The notes beneath the pieces are model-generated. The model did not search any database, was not told where the DNA came from, and saw nothing but the letters and a program-made list of their open reading frames with translations. Of a stretch of DNA of 64,000 bases, positions 1-12,315 are shown piece by piece. The stretch is from the NCBI GenBank assembly GCA_031002005.1, contig JARYHS010013631.1, positions 66,771,832 through 66,835,831 on the forward strand, written 5' to 3'. Source of the DNA: Vandiemenella viatica (Eukaryota > Arthropoda > Insecta > Orthoptera > Morabidae). The first letter of the stretch is position 1. The number at the start of each line of letters is the position of its first letter. The position numbers were made by a program, and so were the translations under genes.

Positions 1-1489
1 ATAACGACAGCCGACATAGATCTGGAGTGATCTAAGTAATCTCCAGTATTTCTCGTAAAGAAATAAATGTGTAAAGCATTATTGGCATGGAGGAACAAGA
101 AGTGTACCTCGACCGCTTAAGTGATAGAGTTGCATCTTCAATTCAAACTGCGTCTGCCGTTATCAAGTGATTCGGTTATCCTACCGGACAAAGGCTGCTA
201 CGGAGAATTTTAGTGATATCTACAAGAACAAATAAAACCTTTTGCAATGGTAAACGTCAGATTAGGAACACCAGCGTCCAGAATATTAGCCTAGGACCTC
301 TTTCAATCAGTTGTTTTGTGAGTTTGTTAATTATTTATTATTTATCCTAATGCCACTACACTTGTGCCTTGTTACTGTTAGACGTTGCGAAAGTTGGTTA
401 TAAAGCTAATAGTTGTTTCTTTTTTTTCGTAGACTCTGTACTCCAATTTACATGGAGATGGCGGTGCATCTTCAGGCATACACAGCTGACTGCAGAAGTT
501 CACTGCAAAGTCGTATTATTAAATCAATGCTAAAAAATTAACACAAAAGAAAAAATACTTCCCACGCACGCACAAATGCAATAACACGTCTTCAACAAAC
601 ACTTCTTCAAAAAAAAACCATATCATTGACCTTTAGACAGAATATGGCGAACCACAGTTTCTAATACTCTCATTAATGATATAAATATTTTTTCCAAGCT
701 TTCTTTATTTATATATAATTGATTCTTCTATATTCTGCTGGTATGATCAAAACACTTTACACCACAGTTCAATTACGAGTAATTACTGCACTCTTTCAGC
801 TTTCTGTCCAGTGATAAAAAATTAAGCAAAAATGAATGAGTTTAAAATTAAAATTCTTACAGGACAAAAGTAGGTTTTTATTCGTCTCAACAACGTGAAG
901 GTCATTAAAGGCGAGAGTGGATTGGGGACAAGCAACGGGAACCGTCTTGCAACAGATTTACTGCTACATATTGTATTAGACGGTCAGTTCGGGAGGGGGG
1001 GGAATACGTTGATGAAATATAATTATTAATAATATGTATGACATCCAATAAGTTGGTTATTTGGTTAAATGGTGAACTAGAACCATGATTTCTATAAGAA
1101 GTTAGTTTCACACGAAATTATACTCAATTTATTTAGTCTTCTGGCTTATACAAGGCCGGGTATAGTTAACGTTACATTAAACATAATCCAAAGACAACAA
1201 ACAAGCAATACCCGACATTTACAATCCGCCGGATAAAAGCAAACATAAAACTGATTTAGATATCTCAATGATTTTGCAAAGTCAACATGTTTTAAAGTGG
1301 CATTACAGGCCAACAACTTAAAGTTAACATTTACAAAAGAATCCCAGGGGCGCCGTTTAAAGTTAAAAGCATCGTTTGAATTTAAAACAATCAGAAAGAT
1401 GCTTCGAATTTGAAGTTATGAACATGAAGTATTGATTAGCTCAGCAATTGTTATGATGGGAGCAGAGTCTTATCTCAGGAGCCGTTTAC
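1..1489. other. unassigned AT-rich DNA
   Basis: No gene, RNA or repeat family could be recognised. Only short stop-bounded reading frames occur, the longest 68 codons, with no recognisable motif. A poly-G tract interrupts the AT-rich sequence near 990. Confidence 0.5.
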
Positions 1490-2120
1490 GGGTTAGCAAG
1501 CCTCGTTAAAACCCAATTGAACTCTGGACCTATGCGCGGTACTTTACCGTAATCGCATCTTCTCGACGAGGTGTGACACGCTCTGTGCCACTGCTGCAAC
1601 GAATGCCAGATTTTGCGGATATGTCCGCGCTAGCACATCAGCTGACAATCTCTGGCAGGTGGACCGCTCAGTTTCCAGCCCATCTGAGCCAGACTATGCG
1701 ACCAGACACAGTCACTGATCAACGGCTAAGGGCGTGTCGGGTGACACGTCCGCAATGTAGCTCGTCTCGGCAGCCAGTGAAGTGAATATGGCGTCGTGTC
1801 CTCTTCTCCGGCAAAATCAGCTTCCTCTCCGCTCATGAAACAGAAGCCGTGAATTAACCACTGTGAACCCCTGTAGCCGTTCACGATTGGTGCATTGATA
1901 TATGTCTATCATCACGTGTTTCGTATCGCAGCTAACATTCGCTTCGCGCTTCCCGCAAATTTCGTTTGACCTTGCAAGAGGAACTGGGAAAGGGTGAGGT
2001 CAGTACACCCGGCAGGTAACGGTTTCCAGCGCTACCCCTTTTGTGAGCCATAGGCGTCGGCCTGTCGGCGACACTGGGCATTGTCCCGTTCTCTGAGCGT
2101 TCAAAACTGCCGTTCCAACT
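1490..2120. other. GC- and CpG-richer island, unassigned
   Basis: Base composition shifts to GC- and CpG-richer sequence relative to the AT-rich flanks. Reading frames of 66-70 codons on both strands show no recognisable domain. It could be a promoter-associated island, an old mobile element or unique sequence, and nothing visible decides between these. Confidence 0.3.
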
Positions 2121-2811
2121 TCCTACATTCAATATATATTTCTGAAGAGCAAGTTTTTACAGAAACTAAACCATATAACAATAATAAATTTGCTGCCCGG
2201 GTTTAATATATGATTATTTACCTATGAATTAACCCTATCATTTATAATATTTACAATTTAATAACTGAATATTACCAAGAAAATCTGAATATTAATTAAT
2301 TACTTAATAATATTAATTGTGGATGACTCTGTCACACCACAGTATATGTGCATTAGGCTTATCAACTTAAAGATTATTTAGTTATGCTTCTTAGTTTATC
2401 TGTGGAGATGTGTGTCTGTGGAGGTGTTTAGCTGCAAATAAAACACTAAAAGAAGAAGCCAAGTGGTACATAGAGTTTGATTTCTGAAAGATAACCTTTC
2501 GTTTACTAACACTATGTTGTAAATTTTTAAATCCACCTGCCGACCACAAGAAGAAGAAATAAGTATTTAGTGAAACAATTGCTGTAAAAAGTAGACTCAA
2601 ACGAGTCATCTCTTTAGGAATCGTATAATCGTTATTTCAGTAGCCATTGCTTTCCAACCCGCTTACGTGACGATGTTCTCTCACTACCCACGCAATGCAA
2701 TCTCACACCTGCAAAAAATGTCTACGTAATACTGCAATACTGCGCCACATTTTCTGGTATTGCATTGTTTGTAATTTTGTTTTATTTTTTATGGTTGTAC
2801 GCCGAGCTCAT
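2121..2811. other. unassigned AT-rich DNA
   Basis: AT-rich sequence with many short A/T runs. No coding region or repeat family recognised. Confidence 0.5.
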
Positions 2812-3004
2812 TTAGAGGTTGGAAAGGTCAGCGGATTAGAAACGGGAAGGATTTCGGCCAAGGTATTTTGAAGGAATCATCCCTGCTTTCGCCTGTAGTG
2901 ATTTCGGGAAACCATGGAAAACCAAAATTTGGATGGCCGGCCGCAGAATCGAACCTGCATTCTCCCGACTGCGAGAGTGCGAGACTAGAGCGTTGCCACT
3001 CACG
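2812..3004 (-). mobile_element. degraded tRNA-derived SINE, family A
   Basis: The reverse complement shows the diagnostic order of this family: a tRNA-like head with a B-box-like GGTTCGATTCT, the body blocks TTTTCCATGGTTTCCCGAAA and CACTACAGGCGAAAGCAGGG, then CCGAAATCCTTCCCGTTTC. The copy is clearly diverged from the fresher ones at 31024 and 46791 and the 3' tail has decayed. No target duplication was found. Confidence 0.75.
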
Positions 3005-4398
3005 CACAATGCTCGCTTCCAAATTGTAGATGGAAGTTGTGCATTTGTACATGGCATCCTTATCTTAAAAATAACTTTTCATTGTATAACTACACAATTC
3101 ATTTTCAGTAATTGGTAGTTGAGCAGCATTGAAGGGTCTTTTACTAATATTAGTAGCATACGAGGGTAGTCAGTTTAATAGTGACTAATGAAGTCGTCTG
3201 CGAAGCTAGCAGTTTTATCAAAACAGAAAGAATTAACCAACAATGTCAGGTGATTAATACTGCGTCCGTTAGTACAAAATTAAACGTTTGTTTCGATTAA
3301 ATTCATTTAGCAGAATGTGTTCGGAAATATTATTTATAAAAGCATTACAGCTTGAGTAAATTTTAATATTTTTTGACTAATATCATTTGGAAAACAAATT
3401 CAATCAAAATTGCAATTAGAGCGGATTTGATGCTGTTTACAACCTTTAGTCAATACATTTATTGATGGAAACAAAGGCACTTTGGATAAAACAAATTGCA
3501 ACTGAATAAAGGAGATATCAAGCTGTTTTAAAACAGAAGATATGCGCAGTGGCTTCTCAAACTGGTTGGTAGCTGGAAAAAACAATAAAACAGCAATTGT
3601 TTGAAAAAATTAATGTTAATTTCTGCACAGGTTTTATTACCGAAGTATCAGAGATTTGAGATAGCGATCACACACTCCACCTTATCACATAAGTTAAGGC
3701 TTTACTCCATGCTACATTAAAGGCACTGCTAAACTAAATTATTTTATGGCACGCAAAAAGAAAACACCTCAAATATTAGAGTAGATCTTCAGTGGTTGAT
3801 CAACGGACGATACCTCATATCTCATTCCTTTAGAACAGCTCTTCAAATCCGCTTTATATATTTATCCATAGTAACCTTTTTCGATTAAACTTAATTGAAT
3901 GACCCCAAATTTCAGCTTAAGCTTTAGAGGTCTGCTAGTTTAAGTGATAATGGTACTGCTAACTGAACATACTTTTCTCGTTTCGCGACCCAGTATGGCT
4001 GCGTGCGTAAGGCGTCACCACATTGGCTCGGGGACGTACAATGAGAGCATGTTCTAGTCCTGGACCGTCGTAATTGTAGTTTTTAAGGGATTTTCCGCTA
4101 TCACTCCAATCTCCGTAGCATAAACTAAACGATTCACAAAAATACAGTTATCACAGAGAAAACAATTTACACATTTCGCAGACATATGTTACTTTATCTT
4201 TATCTTTATTTATTTTGCACGTGATAGAATTGAGTGGTGGAATTATTCTCTACTCTTTTTTTATCTTTTGCAAATGTATTTTGTTTTATAAGGTCTGTTC
4301 CTAGGTAATTACCTTAACGAACTCTTAATATACTTCACTCTCAAGCTCTATTTTTATATTTTTCCCTCCATTGCTAAATACACTTCCTCATTTTCTCA
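3005..4398. other. unassigned AT-rich DNA
   Basis: No recognisable gene or repeat. Short frames only. Confidence 0.5.
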
Positions 4399-4640
4399 GA
4401 CCGAGCGTGGTGGGTGAGCGGTTAGCGCTCTGGCCTCGCATTCGGGAGGACACACCGTTTCGAATCCCCGTCCGCGCATCCAGATTTGGGTTTTGCAAGG
4501 TTTCCCCAAATCACTCCAGGCGGATGCCGGGATGCTTTCTTTAAAATGCCATGGTCGAATTCCTTCCCGTTCCGTGTCCCCAGTCCATTCCCCCCTCTAA
4601 TGACTCGACGTCGACGAGGCGTAAAGCCATAAGTAAAAAT
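4399..4640 (+). mobile_element. tRNA-derived SINE, family A
   Basis: Near full-length copy. It starts GACCGAGCGTGGTGGGTGAG, has an A-box-like segment (GTGAGCGGTTAGC) and a B box (GTTTCGAATCCCC), followed by the shared body (CATCCAGATTTGGG, then CAAATCACTCCAGGCGGATG) and the family-A tail (CTCTAATGACTCGACGTCGACGAGGCGTAAAGCC). A-rich sequence follows. SINEs of this type carry an internal RNA polymerase III promoter and are mobilised by a partner LINE; the partner is not identified here. Confidence 0.88.
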
Positions 4641-6718
4641 CTTTTCAGAGGGCTACAGTTTCATACTCGTCTTTTAATTTCCTTAACTCATATGCTTATT
4701 TACTAGGGTACATATTTACAGATATTACATAAAAACGGTTTCACTTTGTTGACAGAGCAAAAAGGAATTTTCAACATAGAATCTAATTTTTATATAGAAT
4801 GCTAGCAATAATTTTATATTATGTTGGCATATTGTTGGAAATAATGATACATGGATACTTTTCCCTTTCATTACCAATCTCAACAGCTTCAGGTAACTGT
4901 CGAGCTTATGTTTACTCGTAATGTTTCAACAGTATTTTTGAATAATTGTTTAAAAAATTGAAAATTCATGTCTATTAAAAATTTAAATGTTCCTAAGTTG
5001 TTGTCAAGACTGTGATTACTTGGACGAACGTTTACACCCACCTATGTTATAAGCATGTTTTTACTTCAAACTCTCCCACTTAGAGGTATTCTGTATATTC
5101 TGAAGTACGTTGTCCAGCAATTAGCTTGGCAACTTACTCCAGTCATTAAGTGTATTTAGTGCATTCACTTTTGACATCACTCAAGTCTTAAATAAAAAGT
5201 AAAACTTCGACTTAATTATGCAAGAAATCAAATGTTAAGGCCGTATACCTTTCTTGCTCCCCAATTTTACTCAACTTCCCCGACATCATCATCATCAACG
5301 CATGGCTTATGTACACCCAACACTCCTTTCTTCCACCTCAGTCTCCAATTTCTCTAAAATTCAGTTCCTTTTGTGATATCAGTTAGTGAGGTAATTTAAT
5401 ATCGCTTATCTTTGCACTACCTCCAGCCCCAGTACTATATTTTATGTCCGAATATGAATTCCACATAATTACTGTTCAGATTATTTTACCATATTTCCCT
5501 AGTAAATCCCTTCTGCACCAATGTTTGCAGTGTCAAGAAGAGTAATTCGAAGAGGAAGAGAATCACATACCTCCATATAACGGCATTTTTCGTGCGTATA
5601 TGGTGTTAACCTTATTCAGTAGAAATGGCACAAAAAATGATAAGTATTCTAAAGAAACAATGTTGTATAAAATTTTTGTTGCTGTCTGCAGCACTGTTTG
5701 TTAAAGAAACTTCAACTTATCTAACGTTATTGGAAAACTAAGTTATCTCTTTTAAAATGATACAGAATTAACCAAAAAAGTTTTGAGTTGATTAAGCATT
5801 ATATTGATTATCATTATATTCACACAAACGTTTACTGTCTGAAATGAAATAAATAATATTATAAATATTTGGATGATAGTAAATGTGAGTGGTACACAAA
5901 TAAGGATTGATAATGAAAGCACAGTGTTTCAGTAACGCTACAAATGTGATGGAAAGTGTTAGCTGAGACTGGTAACGATGTTGCTTGGGCAACAAATACA
6001 GATTTTCTGTAATGCGAACGTAACGAAACGTACTGAGTAATCAGTGGAGGATCCCTCAACAACCTATTCTGATTGGAATATTATTCCAGATGTTTTTAGG
6101 ATGGTTTTGTTGACAGAATGCTCCTGAGACTAAAATACCCTGTGAATGTAACATTATTCTTTGTTATATTGGGTGCCATCGAAGTTTTTTTCTTATCTTT
6201 GGAGAGTGAATAAAAACTAATTCTTGAAGGAAACTTTTTGCCTTCAAAAACTCTAACGAAATTAAGATCTCCAACATGAATTTCAGGTGTCTGTTCTTCT
6301 ACAACTTCAGACTAATAATTAACATTAACAATGTATGTTTAAACATTAGAATTACACATAAATATTTTTACAACTTGAAACCATTATTTCACTTTTTTGT
6401 TATAACTGTATACAGAAAATCCCCTTAATAGAACTAATCGTAAAAAGAAATAAAATTCTACGCTTTCTGTGTACATATAAACTGGCAAATAAAAGATAAA
6501 ATGATGATTCTCATTAGATCAATCTAAATTATAGCTAACATTTGAATATGTTACTATAGCTATCCCGATGTACCTAGTTTAGAAGTAAAGTTTCAGCCTT
6601 CAGAATTGGCCCTACTTCAGAAGTTACTAAACAGTAAATAGTTTTCAATAAATCACGTGGACATTCAAACATCAATGGTTATGTGACGCGCTACAGCACT
6701 TTTCTTACTACGAATATC
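4641..6718. other. unassigned AT-rich DNA
   Basis: Very AT-rich sequence without recognisable coding regions or repeat families; frames of 67 codons around 5800-6060 have no motif. Confidence 0.5.
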
Positions 6719-7012
6719 CAGACCGAGCGTGGTTAACGTTCTGGCTTCGCATTCAGGAGTACGCCGGTTCGAATCCCCGTCCAGGCATTCAGATTTGAAT
6801 TTTCTGTGTGGCGTGGCTTTAGAGCGCGTCAACAACGAGGTCATTAGCGTTGAATTTTCTTTTCCATGGTTTCCCAAGATCACTCCAGGCGAATTCCGGG
6901 ATACTTCCTTCAAAAAGGTCATGGCCAAAATCCTTCCCTTTCCTTGTGTCCAATCCCGTTACGCCTCTAATGACCTCGACTTCGACGAGGCGTAAAGCCA
7001 AAGTATATAAAA
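6719..7012 (+). mobile_element. tRNA-derived SINE, family A, carrying a 44-bp insertion
   Basis: The head, B box (GGTTCGAATCCCC), body and family-A tail (GACGAGGCGTAAAGCC) are all present, but the body is interrupted after CAGATTTGAATTTTCT. A 44-bp segment (6806-6849) lies between two exact 11-bp repeats of TTGAATTTTCT (6795-6805 and 6850-6860), after which the normal body resumes at TTTCCATGGTTTCCC. The 5' head is also slightly deleted (GAGCGTGG runs straight into TTAACG). Confidence 0.88.
6806..6849 (-). mobile_element. 44-bp micro-insertion of a SINE tail
   Basis: On the minus strand this reads CGCTAATGACCTCG and then TTGACGCGCTCTAAAGCCAC, a relative of the SINE 3' tail. It is flanked by an 11-bp direct duplication. 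This is what a very strongly 5'-truncated retroposed SINE would look like. The same tail type, also with its own duplication, recurs at 54280-54365. Confidence 0.7.
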
Positions 7013-7308
7013 AAAATCAGGCATGAACCAGGATTGCACCACCGTCACTGTTAAAGTCGCGGGGCATCCTATCGTTCAGTGAATTCCCTTTCAACATCGC
7101 TCAAGTCTTGATGAGAAACTTGGTACAATGTTGTCATGAAATATTCCATCATTGCTTGGGAACAAAAAAGCAATGAATGATTGCAAATGGTCGACAAGTA
7201 ACAGAACATAACCATTTCAGGTCAATGCTCCGTTCAGTTTGATCAGAGGTCAGTCCATGCCATGTAAACACAGCTCATACCAGGATGGATTTTCTTCTTC
7301 TTATTATT

Positions 7309-7366
7309 TTTTTAACTGCTTAACGTCTCTTAACAGCGAGATCTTTAGAGACGGGACCAGGATGGA
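7309..7366 (-). mobile_element. SINE family B 3'-tail fragment
   Basis: ACTGCTTAACGTCTCTTAAC followed by AGCGAGATCTTTAGAGACGG matches the reverse complement of the tail of the family-B SINE at 15657-15907. Similarity stops after about 58 bp, so only the 3' end is present. Confidence 0.6.
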
Positions 7367-9189
7367 GCCACCATCAGCTTGTACAATACCTTACTGTCAA
7401 TATATGGCTTGGAGGGGTCTGCGCCACACTAGATGCTAACCAACTGGAATCGTGAATCATCTGATCACGCAACCTTCTTGCGAAAAATCTTCCTGCTCCC
7501 AGGTGAGTTCCACGCAGTGTGATTGAGCCTGCAAATTTCTCTGCTTTCCGTGTTTTCACAACAAATTTTATGTTTCGCAATGTGAAGGCATAATCAGAGC
7601 ACGAGTGAAAGAGAAGGAGAGAGAGATGAGAGGGAGAAATAAATATTATTTTTCTCATTTAAATAAGAAAATATGTTGGTCGAACAGAATAAATTTATAT
7701 CATTTGTAGACAATCTTTTAAATACTACTGTATTTGCACGATTCTTGATATAAACATATTTATCTTGTATATTAACCCAATTTAGTGCTTGTTAAAAATA
7801 TATTTCACCGAAAAAATAAGTTCAATACTGGTGGACTCGAACTCGAGACTTTTCGGGCCGGACTCACTACCACCAAATTACGGATCACGTTGTAAGAGAC
7901 GGAACGCAGCCTCGACCGCAAATCATATTTTATGCTGTTTCTCAAAAACTATTAGCTTGTGGATCCCATTTGTATGTATGAAAATAATTATTTTTTGTTA
8001 TCTTTTACTGCCCCATTTTTAAGACGATACAGCACTCTGAACGATTTTTCCGAAAATTAAGGAGCGTTGACGTAAAACCTTTTACAGCACTTAGTTTTGG
8101 ATGGTTCTCAACCACTCTGCTGAAGATGGTTGAAATCGGTTTGCTGAAGGTCGCAACCTCTCCTTGTTAGTTTTTACAAATAGATCCGGCTGGTTACACC
8201 GAAAGTCTAATTGGGCCTAAAATGCGATTAGGTTAATTTGTGATGGCATATACCTACCCAGTAAGAGCTTAGTCCCATACAGTGTACCTACGTAATGAAT
8301 CATCTGACTGATGGGGATGTAAAGGCTGACAGTCCGTTTAGAATAGTAATTGAATTCAGATACACAATTTCACACTGGCACTTTTTCAGCTTTGCACACG
8401 ACGCTCGTATTCATACAAGCAGCAACAGGAGGCAAGAGGGAGTGAACGTCTTAAACGATCTAACAATGGAACAGTGTGTTTGCTGAGGATTCTAACTGAA
8501 GAACTAAGAAAAATAAACAGACATGAGCCAAGCGATATCGGAGATGTATTGATTCTTTAGGTGGCGCGGGTCAGTGAACTAGTCTGTTTAAACAGGAAGC
8601 TAGATAACGGTTTTTTTTTTAATTTGCTGAATCCCTACGCATATCATAAAGAACTCTCTTCGTGCTTATACAAAAGGGCTAATTCCACTAGAGTATCTTT
8701 TACATCGCATGTATGTCCCTAACGAAGTTACATTCAGAATAATCGCGTCACCACAGGGGTCGGCTGCCTTTTACGAAGCAGATGTCTCCAGCGATCAGGG
8801 GGAAAAGGGAAAAAACACTTCTTCAAAAGTTTTTCGCTTTCTGTCTAGTAGTAGGAAACTGAAACGACGAACTGCGCCTTATTAGTGACACCAAACTGAC
8901 CCTGGAATTACGGCTTCATTATTCTACGAACATCTTTTCAGATTGGTTATGGCATGGCTAGTTTTAGTTAACTGTTCTGTTCACACTGTATTGTCGATGC
9001 AGTCTTTTACATCAACAGTTTTTATAAAATACGAACTAATATTGTTGTTTAAAATTATATAAGATTTTTTTTTTTTTTTTACTCACAAATTGTTTTGGTA
9101 AAGTACGAAGTAAATTTGTGGTCTATAATTGAATAAAATTTTAATTTTTTCCTCGCATACAAATAAAGCTCAGAGTTCGCGAATACTGT
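7367..9189. other. unassigned DNA
   Basis: No gene recognised. A tRNA-like B-box segment on the minus strand is listed separately at 7835-7900. The rest is AT-rich with short frames only. Confidence 0.45.
7835..7900 (-). repeat. possible tRNA-like SINE head
   Basis: The reverse complement contains a B-box-like GTTCGAGTCC preceded about 35 nt upstream by an A-box-like TGGTGGTAGTG. No acceptor stem or complete cloverleaf is evident, so a diverged SINE head is more likely than a tRNA gene. Confidence 0.3.
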
Positions 9190-9800
9190 TTGTTTTGTGG
9201 GCAATTTAGCCAAATTGCACGGATCAGCACGCACCCGTAGCGAGCCGTCGCCACCACGTTGTCTCGTTGTCTACTGTACAGCAAGAGAGGAAGGGTGCGC
9301 GCGTCTGCTGCAAACAGATGGCAACAGCGCGCAACTACCAGGGCCTTTGATGATACCGACTAGACGAAGGATAGAGCCGCATCATTACCCCTACCACAGG
9401 CCGCAACAGATGGCTCTGTTCCCACCGCCCGTTGTTGAGTGCTGGCGCTGCGCGGCCGGTCATATCACAGGCCGTGGATAGCCACCTTAACAATGTTCCT
9501 AGTCACCGTCTGACACCAATGTCAATCCAAATGATGACCTGTCTATGTCCATGCCGGACCTAGTATTAATCTCGTTAGTAAATAAGGGCATTCTCGTGTA
9601 CGATAAAGCCCGCGGCAGTACTGTGGGTAAGCCGCATCACAAGAAAAGGACGAAGCTATCGATCCCTCTTCATATACAGTAACGCGAGGAGCGTGTTGCC
9701 TATTAGGAGTCTGTGGAGGACATGAGGACTATATAGTCGGTCAAACAACGCGGAAAGGGTTAGTTGGAGGTCAGTTCGGAACAGTTACAATCAGTTGGAC
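9190..9800. other. GC/CpG-rich island, unassigned
   Basis: A sharp rise in GC and CpG content follows a run of 18 T at about 9066. A 94-codon frame (9197-9481, plus) is open but has no recognisable domain, and its openness may simply reflect the GC-rich composition. A TATATA at about 9731 lies about 40 nt before TCAGTTCGG (9771), loosely resembling an arthropod TATA and initiator pair. A promoter, an LTR fragment or unique sequence are all possible. Confidence 0.3.
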
Positions 9801-10881
9801 AGTTGATAGTCGAGGATTCATCTCGATCCGGCGAAACTTCAGTTATCGTCTCCGGGCTTGACAGGATTACTGCTGCCTCTGCCTTCTTCAGCAGTAAACA
9901 ATAAGATCCGTTCACATGTTCCTCTATCATCTTCATGTAAACATCCTTTCTATTCAAGGTTATTGCAAATGTACTGTCTGTAAGCCAACGCAGTGTTTCA
10001 TTCCATACTAGTATCATTAATAACCTCCTGGTGTTGCTCCCTTGTCGAAAGCCATATGTAGCCAACTTATCTATCCATCTTCCTATTACTGCTCGAGGAA
10101 GTGAATTAATGCAGGACCTTTCAAGCGCCTGGTCCTTAGTAAGGCGAGTTCATCACGGCTAGATCTTACCTGCCTCGCACAACCGACAAGTGTAGCTAAA
10201 GAGTGAAGCTGTGCTCCTGAGATCCCGAGAGTGGAACGGAAACACAATAGACCTCATACTTTACTTATTGATATTTCTAAGATATTCTTTCAGGTGATTG
10301 GTATAAAAGTGTTGAACTAAGAGGGAGTATGTTTAAATTCGAACAACTTTTCTTTTAACTTATATGCATCAGTGTTGAGGTGTAACCAAGCTTGGATAAG
10401 TGAAAAGTGAGATATTCGGTGTGCATGGCAATAATATGTAAATTAAAGGGCATTGCGCAAGACACGAAACTTGTAAAATATCTGGACACAAACGGTCCTT
10501 TTCGGCAAACGATCACAGAAGCATTGGGCCCAGAACCGTCCACCGATTACAGTAAGTGAAGCTTTTAACGCAGGCTTTAATGGGAAACAATAACCATGTT
10601 TCTCGAGTCTAGGAGTGTCAAGCACGGAACATAACAAAGTAGGAACCACAGCGCCAAACGTTAAAATAATAATAATAAAAAAAACACAGTTTCGAGAAAC
10701 TGTTTGAAAAGAATTGGATGATTGTGTAAGGAGACATAGTTACCTTTCACACGGAGCCGATTTTTTGTTATTAATATTTTAGCTATAATCCATTCTAAGT
10801 ATAATTTCTTTTGTCGTTCCATAAATCTTTCTGAGATGTAATGCAAATTGTTTTGTTTATATATCGCAGATGAGGTAGTTC
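9801..10881. other. unassigned DNA
   Basis: Contains a 101-codon minus-strand frame (9760-10065) and one of 102 codons (10661-10969) that runs into the adjacent transposon. Neither has a recognised motif, and the second covers AT-rich sequence crossing a transposon border, so it is not a gene. Confidence 0.4.
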
Positions 10882-11070
10882 GTTTAAGCCATGGAGGAAA
10901 GAAATATATGGAGACGAAATAACGTAAATCTGTGACTCCATCTCTAAACTCTCGACTGATACTGCGCATGCGCGGCGGCGGCCATATTACGTATCCCTAC
11001 AATTGCTAAGTTCACATTGTGTTTGATGCTGTGATTATTTCATTTTCTAATGTGTCTAAGTTTTTTTATA

Positions 11071-11141
11071 ATGCCATCTTGTGCTGCATACGGTTGCACA
11101 AATAGGCCAGATAGTAAAGAACCTGGAATATCATTTCATAA
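11071..11141 (+). pseudogene. THAP-domain first exon of a P-like transposase
   Basis: ATG at 11071 opens a frame reading MPSCAAYGCTNRP and then GISFHK. This fits the start of the THAP zinc finger: the first two cysteines of the C2CH ligand set, spaced as in CxxxxC, followed by the conserved S-F-H. In genomic DNA the frame would stop right after HK, but a textbook splice donor GTAAGT (11142-11147) sits exactly there, so this reads as exon 1 ending in phase 2. THAP domains bind transposon ends. No second THAP exon or catalytic domain was recognised downstream within the element. In the second copy (59223-60425) this exon is deleted just after ATGCCATCTTGTGC. It could also be a domesticated THAP gene start, but its position inside paired inverted repeats argues for a transposon remnant. 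Confidence 0.72.
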
Positions 11142-11917
11142 GTAAGTTGCATTGAAATTATTGCTGTTGAAGTGGGCAGTAGGTATTGGCAAGTTTTGTG
11201 CCTGTCTATAAATATTTAGTCATAACTCTCAATAGGATGACTTTGTTCTCAAATTTTTTGGGTGTAGTGTAGAAAATCAGCATACCTTGCTATTTTGCAC
11301 ATAATAGACTAGCATTACTTTTCAACGAGTGTTGAAAGTGAGATTTAAAGGGGTGATTTTTACATCGCGAGGCAGTGAATTTAGTATTGCGATTTCTTTC
11401 GTCATGTTGCAGTTTATACTGACAGTGTATGATGAAATTAAATGTGTTAAATTATGCTATGGAATCTAGGAATCTTGATGAAGCAAACTGTGTTGTTTCC
11501 CCAAATGCAGTTTGCGATTCAAATATGGGTGTGTGGGGGTGTCTACATAATTTGATTCTGTAGCAGCAATTTAATGGAGATTGTGGTTAGGTGTAAACGC
11601 AGTTTGTACCATAATGGTTTTGTTGTTACAGAAGGGGCAAAGAATTTATCTATTATTGTTAGTAATTTCATGAGAACCATGCTAGTGACAAAACGTGTAT
11701 CGCGATGGAAACTACTTCCAGCTATTCCCAATTAAGCTTACGATGTATGGGAAAAAGATAACTATTTTTATTCTGGTCTAAGCCGCATTTCAACCCAACC
11801 ACAAGTGGTAGTAATAAAACTGAAATATCCATTCTGCATGTCCACCATGTAATTCATTGTGGCTTTGGCAGAATTAATTTTTGTTCCAGGCCGCATCCCA
11901 ACCCAATACCCACAATT

Positions 11918-12315
11918 TGGAGACAGTATATCCCGAAAACTAAGCAAGATATCGAAAACATTTATTCTTTATTTTCGATTTGTCTCGTCTTGTTACATAA
12001 GAATCCATCATCAAATTTGACTTTTACGAAATTTTTCTGTATTTCAAGTCAAGACACCTCACTTTTGAGACAGTATATCTCGAGAACTAGGCGAGATATC
12101 GGAAATTTTTATCCTTTTTTTTTTATTTGCCTCGTCGTTTTAAATAAGATTCCATCATAAAATTTGACTTTGGCCAATTTTTTCTTTTGAATTTCAACCG
12201 AAAACATCTCACATTTGAGACAGAATATCTCGAAAACTAAGAAGGATATCAAAAAAATGTATTCTTCATTTTTTATTTGTCTCATCGAGTTCCATAACAA
12301 TCCATCACCAGATTG
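11918..12315 (+). repeat. three ~148-bp direct repeats inside the P-like element
   Basis: The landmark GAGACAG followed by TATATC and CGA-AACTA recurs at about 11920, 12067 and 12217, spaced 147 and 150 bp. Each unit then has GATATCGAAA-like sequence, a CTCGTC motif, an ATCCATCAT-like block and TTTGACTTT. The same repeats occur in inverted orientation in copy 2 (about 59390-59790), so they belong to the element. Subterminal repeats in DNA transposons often bind transposase; that role here is inference. Confidence 0.75.

Noticed and set aside
4399..4480. Standalone tRNA gene (also at 6719, 15830, 31024, 38470, 46791)
   Set aside because: A- and B-box-like segments occur, but the cloverleaf is incomplete and each is joined to the same SINE body; they are SINE heads.
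9731..9780. LTR of a retroelement based on TATATA and nearby TCAGTT
   Set aside because: No paired LTR, primer-binding site or polypurine tract was found in the window.
9760..10065. 101-codon minus-strand frame
   Set aside because: No recognisable domain, no clear promoter or splice context; insufficient to call a gene.
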